The notes under the pieces were generated by a model, which had not been told where the DNA came from, searched no databases, and worked only from the letters and a program-made list of their open reading frames with translations. DNA of 64,000 nt from assembly GCF_001040705.1 (NCBI RefSeq), contig NZ_CVQP01000001.1:62001-126000 (forward strand), written 5' to 3'. A program made the translations under genes and the position numbers. Positions 1 to 11,306 of this stretch are shown piece after piece (position 1 is the first letter of the stretch; each line of letters begins with the position of its first letter). The DNA is from Rhodococcus sp. RD6.2. GTDB lineage: Bacteria > Actinomycetota > Actinomycetes > Mycobacteriales > Mycobacteriaceae.

Positions 1-764
1 TCTGTGAGGATCGTGCCGCGGTCGTGCCGGATGTCCGCCATCGCAGCGATGATGCGGTCGATCGCCGTTGCGAAGTGGGTCGGGTCGGTGATCTGCGAGC
101 CGAGGTGGCAGTGCAGGCCGATCAGGTTCAGGCGTGGCTGCGAGAGGATGCGCGCAGCTGCGTCCGCGGCATGTCCGTGGGCGAGGGGGACACCGAACTT
201 CTGATCGGCCACGCCGGTCGTGACCGCACGGTGGGTGCGAGCGTCGACCTCGGGCGTCACCCGCAGGAGAACGTTCTGACGGTGGGCGCAGGACGCCGCC
301 AGCATCGGGATCTCGGTGGGAGAGTCGATCACGATCCGCCCCACGCCTGCCGCGCGGGAAGCCGTCAGGTCGGCGGACGTCTTGACGTTGCCGTGCAGGA
401 TGATTCGGCGCGGGTCGACCCCTGCGGACAGCGCGACGGCGAGCTCGCCCGCCGAACAGACGTCGAGCGACAGTCCTTCGCCCGCGACCCAGGTCGCGAC
501 CGCCCGGGTCAGCAGCGCCTTGCCTGCGTACGCGATCTCGGCTTCCGGGAAGAGCTCGCGGTAGGTGCGGCAGCGGTGCCGGACGTCGCGTTCGTCGAGC
601 ACGTAGGTCGGCGTGCCGAACTGGTCGGCGACGTCCGCGAGTGCCACGCCGCCGACGGTGATCCGGCCGAGTTCGTCGACGTGGGTGGTCATCGGCCACA
701 GGGCCGGGTCCAGCCGCGGAATCATCGCCGCGCGTAGCGAGGGCAGGATGTCGAGCAGGGTCAC
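1..764 (-). CDS. lysA: Diaminopimelate decarboxylase, N-terminal 254 aa (runs off left edge)
   Basis: PLP-dependent fold-III decarboxylase converting meso-diaminopimelate to L-lysine, the last step of lysine synthesis. The visible part has the Schiff-base lysine motif YAGKALL near residue 50, a barrel segment ILHGN, and the strand LHCHLGSQ expected in this family. The start is GTG at 764, with AGGAG eight bases upstream. The family is about 450-470 aa, so roughly the last 200 residues lie outside the window. It follows the SDR gene on the same strand after 128 nt. Many actinomycetes keep a main lysA beside thrA, so this may be a second copy; an ornithine or other fold-III decarboxylase is a less likely alternative. 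Confidence 0.88.
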   Translation of the reverse strand, partial: MTLLDILPSLRAAMIPRLDPALWPMTTHVDELGRITVGGVALADVADQFGTPTYVLDERDVRHRCRTYRELFPEAEIAYAGKALLTRAVATWVAGEGLSLDVCSAGELAVALSAGVDPRRIILHGNVKTSADLTASRAAGVGRIVIDSPTEIPMLAASCAHRQNVLLRVTPEVDARTHRAVTTGVADQKFGVPLAHGHAADAAARILSQPRLNLIGLHCHLGSQITDPTHFATAIDRIIAAMADIRHDRGTILT

Positions 765-775
765 GGTGGTCTCCT

Positions 776-794
776 GAAGGTGGATTACACCTTC
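776..794 (-). promoter_or_regulatory. Inverted repeat abutting the lysA ribosome binding site
   Basis: GAAGGTG and CACCTTC, two perfect 7-base arms, are separated by 5 bases and sit just upstream of the AGGAG of the decarboxylase gene. The site could be an operator or an mRNA hairpin that hides the ribosome binding site. No regulator can be named from the sequence. Confidence 0.4.
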
Positions 795-892
795 CGGAGT
801 ACCCGTCGCCCGACGCCGTGTCCGCGTCCCTGACGGGGTCTTGACGCGGCCCGGTTCAGGATTGACGTGTACCAGACGTGCGCGCTTGTTCC

Positions 893-1696
893 TTAGCCGC
901 CCAGCTTCTTGTAGAACGTCCCGACGATCGGGGCGATGACGGCGCGGGGGCTGTAGCCGCCGGCGACGGACATGCCCTTGCTCAGGATGCCGGGGACGAC
1001 GCGCATCTTGTTGTTCGCCAGCCCGTCCAACGACAGCTTCGCGGTGTACTCGCTGGAGATCCACAGGAAGTCCGGGACCAGCTTGTCGACGATCGACGCC
1101 TCGGCGGGGTCGGGGACCTCGGTGCGCACGGGGCCCGGGGCGAGCAGCGTGACGTGCACTCCCGACCCCTTCAACTCGCCGCGCAGCGATTCGGAGAAGG
1201 TGTTCACGAACGCCTTCGTGGCCGCGTAGGTGGCGTTGTTGGGGATCGGCATGTTGCCTGCCGCGGACCCCACCATGAGGATGCCACCGGAGTCGCGCGC
1301 GATCATCCCGGGCAGAACTGCGAGCGTGAGATCGTGCACCGCAACGGAGTTCAGCTCCACCTGCGCGCGCTCGTACGAGGGGTCGAGTTCGGAGACGGGA
1401 CCGAACGTCGCGATCCCGGCGTTGTTGCAGAGGATCGAGATCTCGCGTGCAGTCAGTTCCTCGACGAGCGGTGCCCGCTTGTCCCGGTCGGACAGGTCGA
1501 CGGCGCGTACCTCGACGGTGACGCCGTGCGCCGCGGACAGCTTCTCGGCCAGCGCGTCGAGCAGGTCCTTGCGGCGGGCGACGAGAATCAGCGAGTGACC
1601 GCGGGCGGCGAGTTCGGTGGCGAGCGCCTCTCCGATTCCGGAGGAGGCGCCGGTGACGACGGCGCGGGCATCGGCGGTGGGGGTAGGCAGGCTCAC
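893..1696 (-). CDS. Short-chain dehydrogenase/reductase (SDR)
   Basis: Classical SDR of 267 aa, an NAD(P)-dependent oxidoreductase acting on an unknown alcohol or ketone. The cofactor motif TGASSGIG lies near residue 15, the structural NNAG near residue 91, and the catalytic YAATK near residue 157, preceded by the active-site Ser in MVGSAAG. An arginine pair after the second strand (LVARRKD) suggests a preference for NADP. Translation starts at GTG 1696 with no strong Shine-Dalgarno sequence. It lies 83 nt downstream of fadH on the same strand, so the two may be co-transcribed and act in lipid metabolism; that link is inference. Confidence 0.88.
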   Translation of the reverse strand: MSLPTPTADARAVVTGASSGIGEALATELAARGHSLILVARRKDLLDALAEKLSAAHGVTVEVRAVDLSDRDKRAPLVEELTAREISILCNNAGIATFGPVSELDPSYERAQVELNSVAVHDLTLAVLPGMIARDSGGILMVGSAAGNMPIPNNATYAATKAFVNTFSESLRGELKGSGVHVTLLAPGPVRTEVPDPAEASIVDKLVPDFLWISSEYTAKLSLDGLANNKMRVVPGILSKGMSVAGGYSPRAVIAPIVGTFYKKLGG

Positions 1697-1779
1697 GGCG
1701 TTCAGGCTAGGCGCTGCGCGCTCGTGCGCGGTGTGGGGGTCCCTGCACCCGAGGAACCGCGCACGAGCGGCGGAGCTGC

Positions 1780-4456
<2,677 letters not shown>

Positions 4457-4540
4457 AGTCTCCTGTGTGCATATCGCTGGTGCTCGACACCGGACCCGCG
4501 AACCGTTCGCGCACCCCGTTTCCTGGCCTAGGCTCGCGCC

Positions 4541-5872
4541 ATGAGCACAGCGGTCGACGGCGGCGGTGGGGTGGCCACGCGGAGTCAGGTGTTCGCGTGG
4601 GGACTGTGGGACTGGGGATCCGCGGCGTTCAATGCCGTGATCGTGACGTTCGTCTTCTCCGTCTACCTCACGGACGCGGTGGGCGACGATCTGCCGGGGT
4701 CGGTCTCGGCGAGCAGCTGGCTGGGCTGGTCTCTCGGCGCGGCGGGCCTGGCGATCGCGCTCCTCGCACCGGTCACCGGGCAGCGGGCCGACGCGACCGG
4801 TCACCGCAAGCGGTCACTGGCACTGCTCACGACGATCGTGGTCGGTTGCATGCTCGCGATGTACTTCGTCGAGGACGACCACCACTTCCTGTGGCTCGGC
4901 CTGCTGCTCCTCGGCGTCGGTTCGGTGGTGTTCGAACTCGCGCAGGTCCCGTACTTCGCGATGCTGCGGCAGGTCTCCCGCCCGGACAACATCGGGCGGG
5001 TATCCGGGTTCGGTTGGGCGATGGGCTATTTCGGCGGAATCGTCCTGCTTCTGATCTGCTATTTCGGGTTCATCGTCGGAGACGGCGACACCCGCGGACT
5101 GTTCGGGGTGAGCACGGACGGTGGAGTGAACATCCGCGCCGTGGTCGTCCTGGCTGCGGTCTGGTTCGCCGTGTTCGCGGTGCCGGTGCTGTTCGCGGTC
5201 CCCGAACTGCCGCCCGTCCAGCAGGCCGCCGACGGCCCCGGATTCTTCGCGTCGTACCGCGTGCTGTGGAACGACCTGCGTGCGCTGTGGACCGCGGACC
5301 GCAACACCCTCGGGTACCTGGTGGCCAGCGCACTGTTCCGCGACGGGCTCGCCGGTGTGTTCACGTTCGGGGCGGTGCTCGCGGTCAACGTCTACGGCAT
5401 CGCGTCCGGGGACGTGCTCCTGTTCGGTGTCGCAGCGAACGTCGTGGCCGCGCTCGGTGCGCTCGCCGCGGGCCGCCTCGACGACCGGCTCGGGCCGAAG
5501 ACGGTGATCGTGTGGTCGCTCTCGTCGATGCTGGCGACCGGGGCACTGCTGATGGCGGTGTCCGGTCCGGTCGGGTTCTGGATCCTCGGACTGCTGCTGT
5601 GTCTGTTCGTCGGGCCCGCGCAGTCGGCCTCGCGCACCTTCATGGCACGCCTGAGCCCAGCGGGACGGGAGGGACAGATGTTCGGCCTCTATGCAACCAC
5701 CGGACGCGCCGTCTCGTTCCTGTCGCCGACCCTCTTCGGCCTGTTCGCGTGGATGTTCTCCAGCGACCGTGCCGGCATCATGGGCCTGCTCGTCGTACTC
5801 GCTGCCGGGTTGGCGGCGCTCCTCGCGGTGCGCCCGCCCATCGACACGTCCTATCGCGCGGGTGCGCGCTGA
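4541..5872 (+). CDS. MFS transporter, UMF1/Atg22-like
   Basis: Membrane transporter of 443 aa with about 12 hydrophobic segments. The opening FAWGLWDWGSAAFNAVIVTFVFSVYL is characteristic of the UMF1 (Atg22-like) branch of the major facilitator superfamily, whose members are mostly uncharacterised bacterial permeases. A loop motif ADATGHRKRS follows TM2. It starts at ATG 4541, is divergent from padR, and is probably repressed through the shared palindrome. The substrate cannot be predicted; PadR control would fit export of a toxic compound. Confidence 0.87.
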   Translation: MSTAVDGGGGVATRSQVFAWGLWDWGSAAFNAVIVTFVFSVYLTDAVGDDLPGSVSASSWLGWSLGAAGLAIALLAPVTGQRADATGHRKRSLALLTTIVVGCMLAMYFVEDDHHFLWLGLLLLGVGSVVFELAQVPYFAMLRQVSRPDNIGRVSGFGWAMGYFGGIVLLLICYFGFIVGDGDTRGLFGVSTDGGVNIRAVVVLAAVWFAVFAVPVLFAVPELPPVQQAADGPGFFASYRVLWNDLRALWTADRNTLGYLVASALFRDGLAGVFTFGAVLAVNVYGIASGDVLLFGVAANVVAALGALAAGRLDDRLGPKTVIVWSLSSMLATGALLMAVSGPVGFWILGLLLCLFVGPAQSASRTFMARLSPAGREGQMFGLYATTGRAVSFLSPTLFGLFAWMFSSDRAGIMGLLVVLAAGLAALLAVRPPIDTSYRAGAR

Positions 5873-6426
5873 ATTCCCAGCTTCTCCGGGAACAGTCGAC
5901 GCTGGACGATCCAGCCCGCGACGGAGAGTGCGATCCACGCGAGAGTCGAGGTGATCTGCTGCCAGCCGGCCTCCGGATGTCGAAGGAACTCCAGCGCACC
6001 GTTCAGTCCGGCGAGACCGGTGAGCATCATGCTCGCGCCACCGATCGACGTCAGCCACAGCAGTGCCCGCGCGCGGAACTTGTCGGCGAGGAACGCCGCC
6101 GCGACCGCGACCGCGACGATCACGATCGCGCTCAGTGCCCAGTTGTTGTCGCCGGGTTGGAGCACGTCGGCGACCTTGGCGCCCACCATCGCACCGGTTA
6201 GGCCGCCGATGAAATACGCCGAGAACTTGAAGACCAGCGTGGTGACGACCCACGCGGTGACGGCGCCGATCAGCCCGAACAGGAACAGCGTCGCGAGGGA
6301 CGCGTTGAAGAGGTCGGAGACGAGCCAGCCGACTCCGAATCCGGCGGCGAGCACCGCCAGGTGCATCGACCGGATGCCGTAGAAACACAGCAGTGCACCG
6401 ATCAGCAGGATCGCAATTCCGCTCAC
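5851..6426 (-). CDS. Multi-pass membrane protein of unknown function (DUF4203/TMEM198-like)
   Basis: Protein of 191 aa with about seven hydrophobic helices and small-residue-rich loops (AAGFGVGWLVSDLF, GGLTGAMVGAKVAD), resembling the DUF4203 family. No catalytic motif is seen. GTG 6426 overlaps the stop codon of the upstream hydrolase, so translation is probably coupled. The 3' end overlaps the convergent MFS gene by 22 bases. Function is unknown. Confidence 0.75.
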   Translation of the reverse strand: MSGIAILLIGALLCFYGIRSMHLAVLAAGFGVGWLVSDLFNASLATLFLFGLIGAVTAWVVTTLVFKFSAYFIGGLTGAMVGAKVADVLQPGDNNWALSAIVIVAVAVAAAFLADKFRARALLWLTSIGGASMMLTGLAGLNGALEFLRHPEAGWQQITSTLAWIALSVAGWIVQRRLFPEKLGIQRAPAR

Positions 6427-7262
6427 ACTCGGGCTCCTTCCACGCGGGCGACGATCTCGTCGGCCAAGGCGTCGGGCGCCTCTTCGGGCACCCAGTGGCT
6501 CACTCCGTCGAGTTCGACGAACCGGTACGGGCCGGTGACGAACTCGGCGCACTTCTCGGCGGCAGCGCGGCCGATGGCGTCGTCGGCGGTGGACCAGACG
6601 AAGGTCGTCGGCACCCGAACCGGCGGTACGTCGGTGAACTCGCGGCCCATCGCCCGGTACCAGGACAGTGCCGCGGTGAGCGCCCCCGGTTCGGTCAGGA
6701 CCCGCATGTGCTCGTCGACCAGCGCCGGATCGACGTCGCCGTAGATCGCGCGCAGGCGCTCACCGTCGTCGGCGAGCAGGGCGCGTTCGGCGGAGTCGCC
6801 GTGCCGGAAGATGCTGATGTAGCGCGACCGGGCCTGCTGATCCGCGTCCTCGCGGAGCGCCCACGAGAACGCAGACGAATGCGGAACCGACACCGCCGTC
6901 AGCGACCCCACGCGGTCGGCATGGTTGGCCGCCGTCCACCACGCGACCGCGGCGCCCCAGTCGTGTCCGACCAGGTGGGCGGACGGTAGGTCGAAATGGT
7001 CGAGAAGTGCGACGACATCCGACCCGAGGCGGTCGACGGTGTAGTGCTCCACGCCGACCGGACGGGCTCCGGGGGAGTACCCTCGCTGCGTTGGCGCGAT
7101 CACCCGGTACTCTGCGAGCCGCGGAAGCAGCGGACGCCAGCATGCTGCGGTTTCCGGGAACCCGTGGAGCAGGATCACGGGGACTCCGCCGGATGGTCCC
7201 GCGGTCAGAACGTCGAAGGTGTGCTCGCCCAACGTGATGGCTGACGTGACTGCCGGTTCCAT
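6423..7262 (-). CDS. Alpha/beta-fold hydrolase (epoxide hydrolase/haloalkane dehalogenase type)
   Basis: Hydrolase of 279 aa. It has the oxyanion motif LLHGFPE (about residue 36), the nucleophile elbow VGHDWGAA with Asp as likely nucleophile (about residue 104), and a C-terminal GVSHWVPEEAPD supplying the catalytic His. HGFPE plus GHDWG is the usual signature of epoxide hydrolases and dehalogenases; the natural substrate is unknown. The start is ATG 7262 with GGGAG upstream. It is divergent from the PucR regulator at 7455 and coupled to the membrane protein downstream. Confidence 0.87.
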   Translation of the reverse strand: MEPAVTSAITLGEHTFDVLTAGPSGGVPVILLHGFPETAACWRPLLPRLAEYRVIAPTQRGYSPGARPVGVEHYTVDRLGSDVVALLDHFDLPSAHLVGHDWGAAVAWWTAANHADRVGSLTAVSVPHSSAFSWALREDADQQARSRYISIFRHGDSAERALLADDGERLRAIYGDVDPALVDEHMRVLTEPGALTAALSWYRAMGREFTDVPPVRVPTTFVWSTADDAIGRAAAEKCAEFVTGPYRFVELDGVSHWVPEEAPDALADEIVARVEGARV

Positions 7263-7454
7263 GCGTCTCCCGCTGTCCGTGGCCGCATCGCGGTGTGCGG
7301 CACTTGGTGGTCGGAACACTACCGCCGTAGAGGCAGTTTGGGATTCGGACGTGCCGACGATGTGGTGTCCGAGAAGTGGGGCGCTGTGCTCGACGGCGCG
7401 GCGTCGGGCGAGGACAGTGGCTTCAGGTGTTGCCGAGTTGGCGGGAGGACGATC

Positions 7455-8675
7455 GTGACGGTGGACAACGGCGCTCACCCGCCCCTGAGGATCGCGGGTC
7501 GCGATGTCGCGCGGTCGCTGACCGCCTCCATCGATGACCTGGCCTCGGCGGTGGCCGCCCGGCTGGCCGACGAGATGCCGATCTATCGGGCGCTGCCCCA
7601 GCGGGAGATCGAGGCGATCGCGTTCCGCTGCATCGAACTGTTCACCACGCTGCTCGCCGAGCGCCGACCGGCGCGGGACTCCGAGCTCGCCGAACCTCGT
7701 AACACCGCCGCCCGGCGCGCGGAAGAGGGTGTCCCGCTGGAGGCGGTCCTGCACGCCTACCACATCGGGGTGGAGATGGCGACGGCCTCGCTGTCCGGGG
7801 GTGCGCGACCGGAGGACATCGACGACGTGCTTGTCGTGAACGCGATGGTGCTCGATTTCCTCCGTCGCCTGTCGATCGCCGTCAGCTCGGCGTACTTCGA
7901 CGAACGACAGATCATGGAGAGCCAGAAGAACTCGGGTCGGCGCTCCCTGATGTCGGCACTCGTCGCGGGCGAGGACCTCGATGCGGTCGTGACCCGCACC
8001 GGTCTGCGCCTCGCTCCGAAGTACCTGGTCCTGAGCCTCGCGATCGGCGAGAACGACGACGAACGCAGGCTCGGTGTGAACGGTACGGTCGCCGCGCGTC
8101 GCAAGCTTCGGCGTCTGCAGGGCGAACTGGACCGGATCACCGGGGAGCCGGCACTGACCGTCATCGACAGCAGCGGGGGGTTGGCGTTGGTGCCGTGCCC
8201 GTCGAGTGCACCCGATTGGGAGCAGTTGCGTGCCGTGGTGGACCGCCTCGAGCGGGCACTCGGTGCGCAACTCCACGCGGCCGGGGCGGTCGCCCAGCCC
8301 GCGGACGTTCCGGCCGCAGTGGAGCAGACCACCGACATCCTCGCACTGGTCACGAGATCGAACCGGGCTCCGGGCCTGTACCGCCTCGTGGATGTCCTGC
8401 TGGACTACCAGCTGAGTCGCCCGAGTGCCGCGCAGCGTGAACTGGCCGCGCTCCTCGGTCCGCTCGGCGGCAAGCCGGAACTCATGCAGACGTTGGAGGC
8501 ATACATCGCGTCCGGGCTCAATCGGCGGGCCACGGCCGCGTCGTTGGCCGTGCATGCGAACACAGTCGACTACCGGATGCGTCGGGTGCTGGAGCTGACG
8601 GGTCTGAACCCCACGGATCCCGCGGACCTGCCGTACATCGGTGCGGCGCTGGTGGCACTGCGCTCGGTCGGGTGA
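7455..8675 (+). CDS. PucR-family (CdaR-like) transcriptional regulator
   Basis: Regulator of 406 aa. The N-terminal half (about residues 20-160) is helical and resembles RsbRD-type sensor regions. The middle is a GGDEF-like PucR domain, and the C-terminus (LMQTLEAYIASGLNRRATAASL...VHANTVDYRMRRVLELTG) is the PucR helix-turn-helix. The start is GTG 7455 with GGAGG six bases upstream. Its stop overlaps the start of the next gene (GTGA). It probably regulates the divergent hydrolase/membrane pair, which is inference from orientation. Confidence 0.9.
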   Translation: MTVDNGAHPPLRIAGRDVARSLTASIDDLASAVAARLADEMPIYRALPQREIEAIAFRCIELFTTLLAERRPARDSELAEPRNTAARRAEEGVPLEAVLHAYHIGVEMATASLSGGARPEDIDDVLVVNAMVLDFLRRLSIAVSSAYFDERQIMESQKNSGRRSLMSALVAGEDLDAVVTRTGLRLAPKYLVLSLAIGENDDERRLGVNGTVAARRKLRRLQGELDRITGEPALTVIDSSGGLALVPCPSSAPDWEQLRAVVDRLERALGAQLHAAGAVAQPADVPAAVEQTTDILALVTRSNRAPGLYRLVDVLLDYQLSRPSAAQRELAALLGPLGGKPELMQTLEAYIASGLNRRATAASLAVHANTVDYRMRRVLELTGLNPTDPADLPYIGAALVALRSVG

Positions 8676-9691
8676 CCGTGGCGATCGACGAGGCCCGCCG
8701 CACGGGTTCGGACACCGCGCGCCGCTGGGGCCGCCGCGGGGCAGTGGCGGTCGGGTGGACTGCACTTGCGGGTGCAGCGGTGGGGGTGGCTGCACACTGG
8801 ATCGCCGCGACCTCCCCGCTGGTGGTCGTGGCCGCGTCGGCGGCGCCGTACCTCATGGTTGGGGCGGTGGTGGCGCTGCTGGTGTTTCTCGCGGTCCGAC
8901 ACTGGGCCGGGTTGGCCGTCGCGACGGTGGTGGCGGTGGCAGCGGCGTCGACCCAGGTGCCGCTGTACGTCGGTGGCGGCGCCGCGGAGGGCGACGAGAT
9001 CGTCGTCATGCAGGCGAACATCGAGTTCGGCAAGGGTGATCCGGATGCCGTTGTCGCCCAGGTTCGTTCGCGTGAGGTCGACCTTCTCGCGGTCGACGAG
9101 CTGACGGTGGACGCGGTTGAGGCGCTTGCCGCCGCCGGTCTCGACGACCTGCTGCCGCACCGCTATGTGCGGCCCGCTGCCTCCGGTGCCGACGGCACCG
9201 GGATGTGGAGTCGGTTCCCCCTTGTCGAGCAGGTCGAGTACCCGGACTTCGTGATGGTGGCGCTGTCCGCGCGGGTGATGCTGCCGGGCGACCGATCACT
9301 GACGATGTTCGCTGCTCACCCCCTGCCACCGTGGCCGCGCCATCAGACCCCGATCTGGGCGGACGAACTGTCCCGTCTGCACGGCGTTCTCGACTCGCTG
9401 CGGTCCGAATCCGACACGGTTCTCATGGCCGCGGACTTCAACGCGACGTGGGACCACGCCCAGTTCCGGGCACTGCTCGGCGACGGGGTGCGGGATGCTG
9501 CCGAACAGGCCGGAGCCGGCGTTCTGCGTACCTATCCCACGGACCGGTCGACGCCCCCACTGCTGTCGATCGACCGGATCCTCGTCTCCGGCGCAACCGC
9601 GACTGCGGTCGACGCCGTCGATCTACCGGGGGCCGACCATCGCGGCGTCGTCGCCCGGATCGCGGTCCCCGGGTACGCCGCGGCCGGCTGA
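8672..9691 (+). CDS. Membrane-anchored endonuclease/exonuclease/phosphatase-fold protein
   Basis: Protein of 339 aa with an arginine-rich N-terminus, about three transmembrane helices (residues 28-95), then an EEP (DNase I-like) domain on the outer face. EEP signatures are MQANIEFG, DLLAVDELT, HPLPPWPRHQ, ADFNATWDH and the final GADHRGVVARI, so all metal and catalytic positions seem present. The family cleaves phosphodiester or phosphomonoester bonds in DNA, RNA or inositol phosphates. GTG 8672 overlaps the pucR stop, indicating coupled translation. The substrate is unknown. Confidence 0.85.
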   Translation: MTVAIDEARRTGSDTARRWGRRGAVAVGWTALAGAAVGVAAHWIAATSPLVVVAASAAPYLMVGAVVALLVFLAVRHWAGLAVATVVAVAAASTQVPLYVGGGAAEGDEIVVMQANIEFGKGDPDAVVAQVRSREVDLLAVDELTVDAVEALAAAGLDDLLPHRYVRPAASGADGTGMWSRFPLVEQVEYPDFVMVALSARVMLPGDRSLTMFAAHPLPPWPRHQTPIWADELSRLHGVLDSLRSESDTVLMAADFNATWDHAQFRALLGDGVRDAAEQAGAGVLRTYPTDRSTPPLLSIDRILVSGATATAVDAVDLPGADHRGVVARIAVPGYAAAG

Positions 9692-9810
9692 GCGCGGGCC
9701 ACGCCCGTTATCTCGGTCACGGTCGACGTGGTGGCCGCGTGGCTCACACTGCTGACACAAACATGCGATTGATACTCCTCTTCGTACGTTTACGAGCGAG
9801 GAGTCATCCC

Positions 9811-10530
9811 TTGAGTTTTCACCCTGTCGCGCGCCGGAAGGCCGCGGCGATCGTCGCCACCTTGGCTGTGGTGACCCTGACCGGCTGTTCGTCCGTGACG
9901 GCCGATGCCGATTCCTTCGGTAGCGCCGACGTCGGCAGTTCCGGCGGCCCGCAGCCCGCCGCGGCAGCCGCCCTGGCGACCCTCGACACGATCCCGGTCA
10001 AGGGTCGGGCGCCGAAGACCGGTTACGACCGCGACCGATTCGGCCCCCCTTGGACGGACGACGTCCGGGTCGCGGGCGGCCACAACGGCTGCGACACCCG
10101 CAACGACATCCTGGCCCGCGACCTCGTCGACGAGACCTTCAAGCCCGGCACGCGGGACTGCGTCGTCGCGACCGGGACTCTCGACGACCCGTACACCGCC
10201 AGGCGGATCGACTTCGTTCGCGGGCAGACCACGTCGACGGCGGTGCAGATCGATCACGTCGTCGCCCTGTCCGACGCCTGGCAGAAGGGCGCCCAGCAAC
10301 TCGACGACGCCACCCGCCGCGACCTCGCCAACGATCCCCGTAACCTGCTCGCCGTGGACGGCCCGACCAACGGCAGCAAGTCCGATGGTGACGCGGCAAC
10401 ATGGTTGCCGCCCAACAAGTCCTACCGGTGCACCTACGTGACCAAGCAGGTCGAGGTGAAGTCGGCCTACGGCTTGTGGGTCACCCAGGCAGAGAAGGAC
10501 GCCATCGCCGCGCAACTCGCCACCTGCTGA
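9811..10530 (+). CDS. Secreted lipoprotein with HNH (DUF1524-type) nuclease domain
   Basis: Protein of 239 aa with a signal peptide ending in the lipobox LTGC (Cys26) and a C-terminal HNH-like domain. The key segments are QIDHVVALSDAW (metal-binding His), ANDPRNLLAVDG and NGSKSDGDAATWLPP. Such proteins are annotated as HNH family nucleases or GmrSD C-terminal-like; an extracytoplasmic nuclease role is plausible but unproven. It starts at TTG 9811, seven bases after GAGGAG. A paralogue with similar translation-start sequence lies at 14038. Confidence 0.85.
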   Translation: MSFHPVARRKAAAIVATLAVVTLTGCSSVTADADSFGSADVGSSGGPQPAAAAALATLDTIPVKGRAPKTGYDRDRFGPPWTDDVRVAGGHNGCDTRNDILARDLVDETFKPGTRDCVVATGTLDDPYTARRIDFVRGQTTSTAVQIDHVVALSDAWQKGAQQLDDATRRDLANDPRNLLAVDGPTNGSKSDGDAATWLPPNKSYRCTYVTKQVEVKSAYGLWVTQAEKDAIAAQLATC

Positions 10531-10539
10531 TCCACCGAT

Positions 10540-11157
10540 TCACGATGCCGCCGGACGCCAGCCGCCCATGCCGATGATGATCAGGCGCAGCTGGCGTTCG
10601 GCGCGGCCGATCACGTCTTCCTCGCCGGCGCCCGTGACCTCGAGCAGATCGATGACGGTCGTCATCATCACGCCGACGATGAGGTCCGCCGCCATGTCCA
10701 GGTCGCTCCGCGGCCATCCCGCCAGGGCCGGGTTGCGTCCGAGATCGGTGCTGAGTTCACTGGAGAACAAACGCAATTCGGAGGCGATCGCCTGCCGAAC
10801 CTCGGTGACCCCGCCGTAACGCTCCCGGCTGAGAAACCGGAACTGCCCCTCGTTCGCCCGGACCTGCCGGACCAGGATGTCCAGCGAGGTGCGGGCGTCA
10901 CGCGGCGCCGGGTCACGGCGCGCCTCGCGCAGCATGCGCCGCAGCATCCGCATGCCGTCCTCGACGAGCGCGACCCCGAGTTCGTCCATCGACGCGAAGT
11001 GCCGGTAGAAGGCCGTCGGGACGATGCCCGCGCTGCGGGCCACCTCACGCAGGCTCAGTGCGGAGAGGCTGCGATCGGCGAGCAGGCCGAGGGCGCCGTC
11101 GAGCAGCGCTGCCCGGGTTCTTTCCTTGCGCTCGGCTCGACTCTCGGTTGCGGTCAC
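10540..11157 (-). CDS. TetR-family transcriptional regulator
   Basis: Repressor of 205 aa. The N-terminal helix-turn-helix reads ALSLREVARSAGIVPTAFYRHFASMDEL; the ligand domain contains a region typical of fatty-acid-responsive TetR proteins. GTG 11157 gives the usual family N-terminus; GTG 11190 is an alternative, and neither has a good ribosome site. It is divergent from the reductase/desaturase operon, with a perfect 14-bp palindrome between them, so it probably controls membrane lipid desaturation. Confidence 0.88.
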   Translation of the reverse strand: MTATESRAERKERTRAALLDGALGLLADRSLSALSLREVARSAGIVPTAFYRHFASMDELGVALVEDGMRMLRRMLREARRDPAPRDARTSLDILVRQVRANEGQFRFLSRERYGGVTEVRQAIASELRLFSSELSTDLGRNPALAGWPRSDLDMAADLIVGVMMTTVIDLLEVTGAGEEDVIGRAERQLRLIIIGMGGWRPAAS

Positions 11158-11228
11158 CGAACGAGTGTATGCCTGTGCACCGGAAGTCACCGCGGATCAC
11201 TGTTGTGGCCGTCACAGCGCTCCTGCCC

Positions 11229-11268
11229 TTGACAACTGCCTGGGACTTTCTGTCACACTAATTAGTGT
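11229..11268 (+). promoter_or_regulatory. Promoter with perfect operator palindrome ACACTAATTAGTGT
   Basis: A consensus -35 box TTGACA lies at 11229-11234. The 14-bp perfect palindrome at 11255-11268 covers the expected -10 region, so a bound repressor would block RNA polymerase. The adjacent TetR gene is the obvious candidate to bind it. Confidence 0.65.
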
Positions 11269-11306
11269 ACAACTGTTCACTGAAACCGCGCTGAGGGAGC
11301 TAGCCC

